A stretch of DNA of 64,000 nt from Streptomyces ochraceiscleroticus (GTDB lineage: Bacteria > Actinomycetota > Actinomycetes > Streptomycetales > Streptomycetaceae). Of this stretch, positions 62,066 through 64,000 are shown piece after piece. The stretch's first letter is position 1; each line of letters begins with the position of its first letter. Both the position numbers and the translations under genes were made by a program. Below the pieces are notes generated by a model. That model was not told the origin of the DNA. It did not search any database and was given only the letters and a program-made list of their open reading frames with translations. The DNA is taken from assembly GCF_000720485.1 (NCBI RefSeq), contig NZ_JOAX01000008.1:124001-188000 (forward strand), read 5' to 3'.

Positions 62066-64000
62066 GTGACCGCCAAACCCGCCGACCGGCTGCTGCTCGG
62101 CGCACTGCGCCACAGCGCCCCCCGGGCCTCGGCAGTCCTGCTGCTCACGACCGGCGGTGCCGCGGTCGGTCTCGCCCTCCCGGCCACCCTCGGCCACACG
62201 CTCGACCTGCTGCTCGACGGCGGCCCCGCGCCGTGGCCCTGGCTGTTCGCCTGCGCCGGGCTCACCGCCCTGCTCGTCCTCATCGGCGCGCTGGACGGGC
62301 TGCTCACCGGCACGACGGACGCCCGCGCCACCGCCTGGCTGCGGCGCCGGGCGCTGCGCGGCGTACTGGCCGCGGGCCCCACGGCGACCGAACGGCACGA
62401 GCCCGGCGACCTGGTGTCGCGCATCGTCGGCAACGCCGGCACGGCCGGCACCGCGCCCACCGCGCTCGCCGCCACCGCGGCGACGGCGCTCACCCCGGTC
62501 GGCGCGCTGGTGGCACTGGCCCTGCTCGACCTGTGGACCGCGGCCGCCTTCGTCATCGGACTGCCGCTGCTGGCGCTGCTGATGCGCGCCTTCGTCCGCG
62601 ACACCGGGGACTGCGTGGCGCAGTACCAGCGGATCCAGGGCGACATCGCGGGGCGCCTCCTCGAAGCGATCGGCGGCGCCCGCACCATCGCGGCCGCCGG
62701 CAGCTACGAGCGCGAGGCCGCCCGCATCCTCACGCCGCTGCCGGCCCTCTCCCGCCAGGGCCACCGCATGTGGCGGGTGCAGGGCCGGTCCACCGCTCAG
62801 GCCGCCGCGCTGATCCCGCTGCTGCAGATCGCCGTGCTCGCCGTCGGCGGGCTGCGGCTGCTCAGCGGCGCCCTCAGCGTGGGCGACCTGCTCGCCGCCT
62901 CCCGGTACGCCGTGCTCGCGGCCGGCGTCGGCATGCTCGTCGGCCACCTCAACGGCCTGGTGCACAGCCGCGCCGCGGCCCGCCGGCTCACCGAGCTCCA
63001 GGACCTGCCCGCCATCGAGTACGGCGACCAGGAGGCGGAGGAGGCCGTACCGGAGAAGGCGGACGCCGGTACGGAAGCAGGCGCGGATACGGAAGCGGGC
63101 GCCGGGGCGTGCGCGGGTGCGCTTGAACTGCGCGGCATCACCGTACGGAAGGCCGGGCACAGGGTCCTGGACGAGCTCAACCTGAGCGTGCCCGGCGGCT
63201 GCACAATGGCGATCGTCGGCCGCTCCGGCACCGGCAAGTCCGTGCTCGCCGCGGTCGCCGGGCGGCTGATCGAACCGGACGAGGGCGAGGTCCTGCTGGA
63301 CGGCGAGCCGCTGCGCCGCCTCAGCCACTACGCGCTGCGCCGCTCGATCGGCTACGCCTTCGAACGGCCCGCGCTGCTGGGGGACACGGTCCACGACACC
63401 GTGGCGTACGGGGTGTACGAGCCGGGTCCCGGCGATGTGGAGGCCGCGGCCCACGCGGCGGGCGCCGCCTCCTTCATCCGGCGGCTGCCCGAGGGGTACG
63501 CCACGCCCTGCGCCGATGTGCCGCTGTCCGGCGGGGAGGTGCAACGCCTGGGCCTGGCCCGCGCGTTCGCGCACGCCGAGCGGCTGCTGATCCTCGACGA
63601 CGCGACGTCCAGCCTCGACACGGTCACCGAACTCCGCGTCGGCCGCGCCCTGCTGCGCGACGTGCGCGCCGGCACCCGCCTGATCATCGCGCACCGGGCC
63701 GCCACCGCGGCCCGCGCCGACCTGGTCGCCTGGCTCGACGCGGGCTTCATCCGGGCGTTGGCGCCGCACGCCACGCTCTGGGAGGACCCGCGCTACCGGG
63801 CCCTCTTCGGCACGGACGAGGAGGCACCGGAGGCGGGGGGCCGCGGGGACGACCGGCCGGCGGAGCAGCCGGCGGACGGTCCGGCGATCTGGCGGGAGCG
63901 GCCGACGGGGAAGCCGGCCGTGGGAGAACTGCCGGTGCGGGTGCCGGCAGTGGCGGGTGAGCTGCCGGCGGGGGCGTCGGCAGCGGGGGAACCGTCGGCC
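62066..64000 (+). CDS. amfB: ABC exporter AmfB/RamA-type (partial; runs off the right edge)
   Basis: At least 645 codons from GTG 62066 (GGGAGGAAG upstream) to the window end. A transmembrane domain of six helices (residues ~20-310: TGGAAVGLALPATLGHTLDLLL, then APTALAATAATALTPVGALVALALLDLW) is followed by a Glu/Gly/Ala linker and an ATPase domain: Walker A VGRSGTGKSV, signature LSGGEVQRLGLARA, Walker B LLILDDATSSLD and switch IIAHR. The expected catalytic Glu after Walker B is Asp. Beyond the ATPase the frame continues with a Pro/Gly/Ala-rich tail. Probably exports the AmfS product with a second half-exporter (amfA) outside. Confidence 0.93.
   Translation, partial: MTAKPADRLLLGALRHSAPRASAVLLLTTGGAAVGLALPATLGHTLDLLLDGGPAPWPWLFACAGLTALLVLIGALDGLLTGTTDARATAWLRRRALRGVLAAGPTATERHEPGDLVSRIVGNAGTAGTAPTALAATAATALTPVGALVALALLDLWTAAAFVIGLPLLALLMRAFVRDTGDCVAQYQRIQGDIAGRLLEAIGGARTIAAAGSYEREAARILTPLPALSRQGHRMWRVQGRSTAQAAALIPLLQIAVLAVGGLRLLSGALSVGDLLAASRYAVLAAGVGMLVGHLNGLVHSRAAARRLTELQDLPAIEYGDQEAEEAVPEKADAGTEAGADTEAGAGACAGALELRGITVRKAGHRVLDELNLSVPGGCTMAIVGRSGTGKSVLAAVAGRLIEPDEGEVLLDGEPLRRLSHYALRRSIGYAFERPALLGDTVHDTVAYGVYEPGPGDVEAAAHAAGAASFIRRLPEGYATPCADVPLSGGEVQRLGLARAFAHAERLLILDDATSSLDTVTELRVGRALLRDVRAGTRLIIAHRAATAARADLVAWLDAGFIRALAPHATLWEDPRYRALFGTDEEAPEAGGRGDDRPAEQPADGPAIWRERPTGKPAVGELPVRVPAVAGELPAGASAAGEPSA

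Noticed and set aside
61843..63126. 427-codon plus-strand frame overlapping amfB
   Set aside because: Arg/Pro/His-rich out-of-phase reading; the correct frame from GTG 62066 encodes a complete exporter domain order.

Overview
The window is high-GC actinomycete DNA with frequent GTG starts, 4-bp stop/start overlaps and long spurious antisense frames. The gene content points to Streptomyces or a close relative: aceE next to a DUF3052 gene, tandem terD genes, DUF6114/DUF6230 proteins, an SCO2322-like ECF operon and a SapB-type (amf/ram) lanthipeptide locus. No phage, insertion sequence or CRISPR array is visible, so it reads as chromosomal core and near-core DNA.

Layout. 0-3.3 kb: the N-terminus of an unknown membrane protein, a TetR regulator divergent from a 14-helix drug exporter with two operator copies between them, and a small secreted I36-type protein. 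3.3-7.7 kb: pyruvate dehydrogenase E1, DUF3052 protein and a peroxiredoxin. 7.8-17 kb: a tellurium/stress region with two TerD paralogues, a DUF475 (TerC-like) membrane protein, a TerA-like protein, a divergent TerD with a proline-rich tail, and a three-gene biosynthetic operon (CitE-like aldolase, phosphoribosyltransferase/PELOTA fusion, HAD phosphatase). 17-21 kb: FmdB zinc ribbon, KDG kinase and KDPG aldolase, DUF4383 protein, coiled-coil protein. 21.2 kb: tRNA-Val(UAC). 21.4-27.7 kb: CheB esterase domain plus Crp/Fnr protein, FAD oxidoreductase, a possible degenerate anti-sigma/STAS pair, and an alpha/beta hydrolase. 27.7-41.8 kb: methyltransferase, universal stress protein, DedA, SOD-like protein, DoxX under an iron-box promoter, PhoD phosphatase, secreted HNH nuclease, FetB-like permease, a manganese-type riboswitch with a GDT1 transporter, HAD phosphatase, peptidoglycan-binding protein, a frameshifted exporter with a MarR-like tail, GNAT and ABM monooxygenase. 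41.8-45.5 kb: MHS transporter and three envelope proteins.

45.7-58.8 kb holds two separated loci joined by one operator type. The first is a divergent cyp125/fadA5 pair, the same arrangement as in mycobacterial steroid degradation. The second, 10 kb away, is an aldehyde dehydrogenase and ferredoxin divergent from an MBL hydrolase. Between them lie a DinB protein, a secreted transglycosylase-like protein and a five-gene ECF transport operon preceded by a cobalamin riboswitch. That operon also encodes a membrane-anchored alpha/alpha-toroid protein, which suggests vitamin B12 or cobalt capture.

58.8 kb to the end: a class III lanthipeptide locus with the LanKC synthetase, a 35-residue precursor gene too short for ordinary gene calling, a strong hairpin, and the start of an ABC exporter that runs off the window. 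The clearest non-coding signals are the cobalamin riboswitch, the yybP-ykoY riboswitch whose conserved GGGGAGUAG contains the stop codon of the upstream gene, the iron box, and the shared AGAAC/GTTCT operators. All family assignments come from reading motifs; no database search was run.
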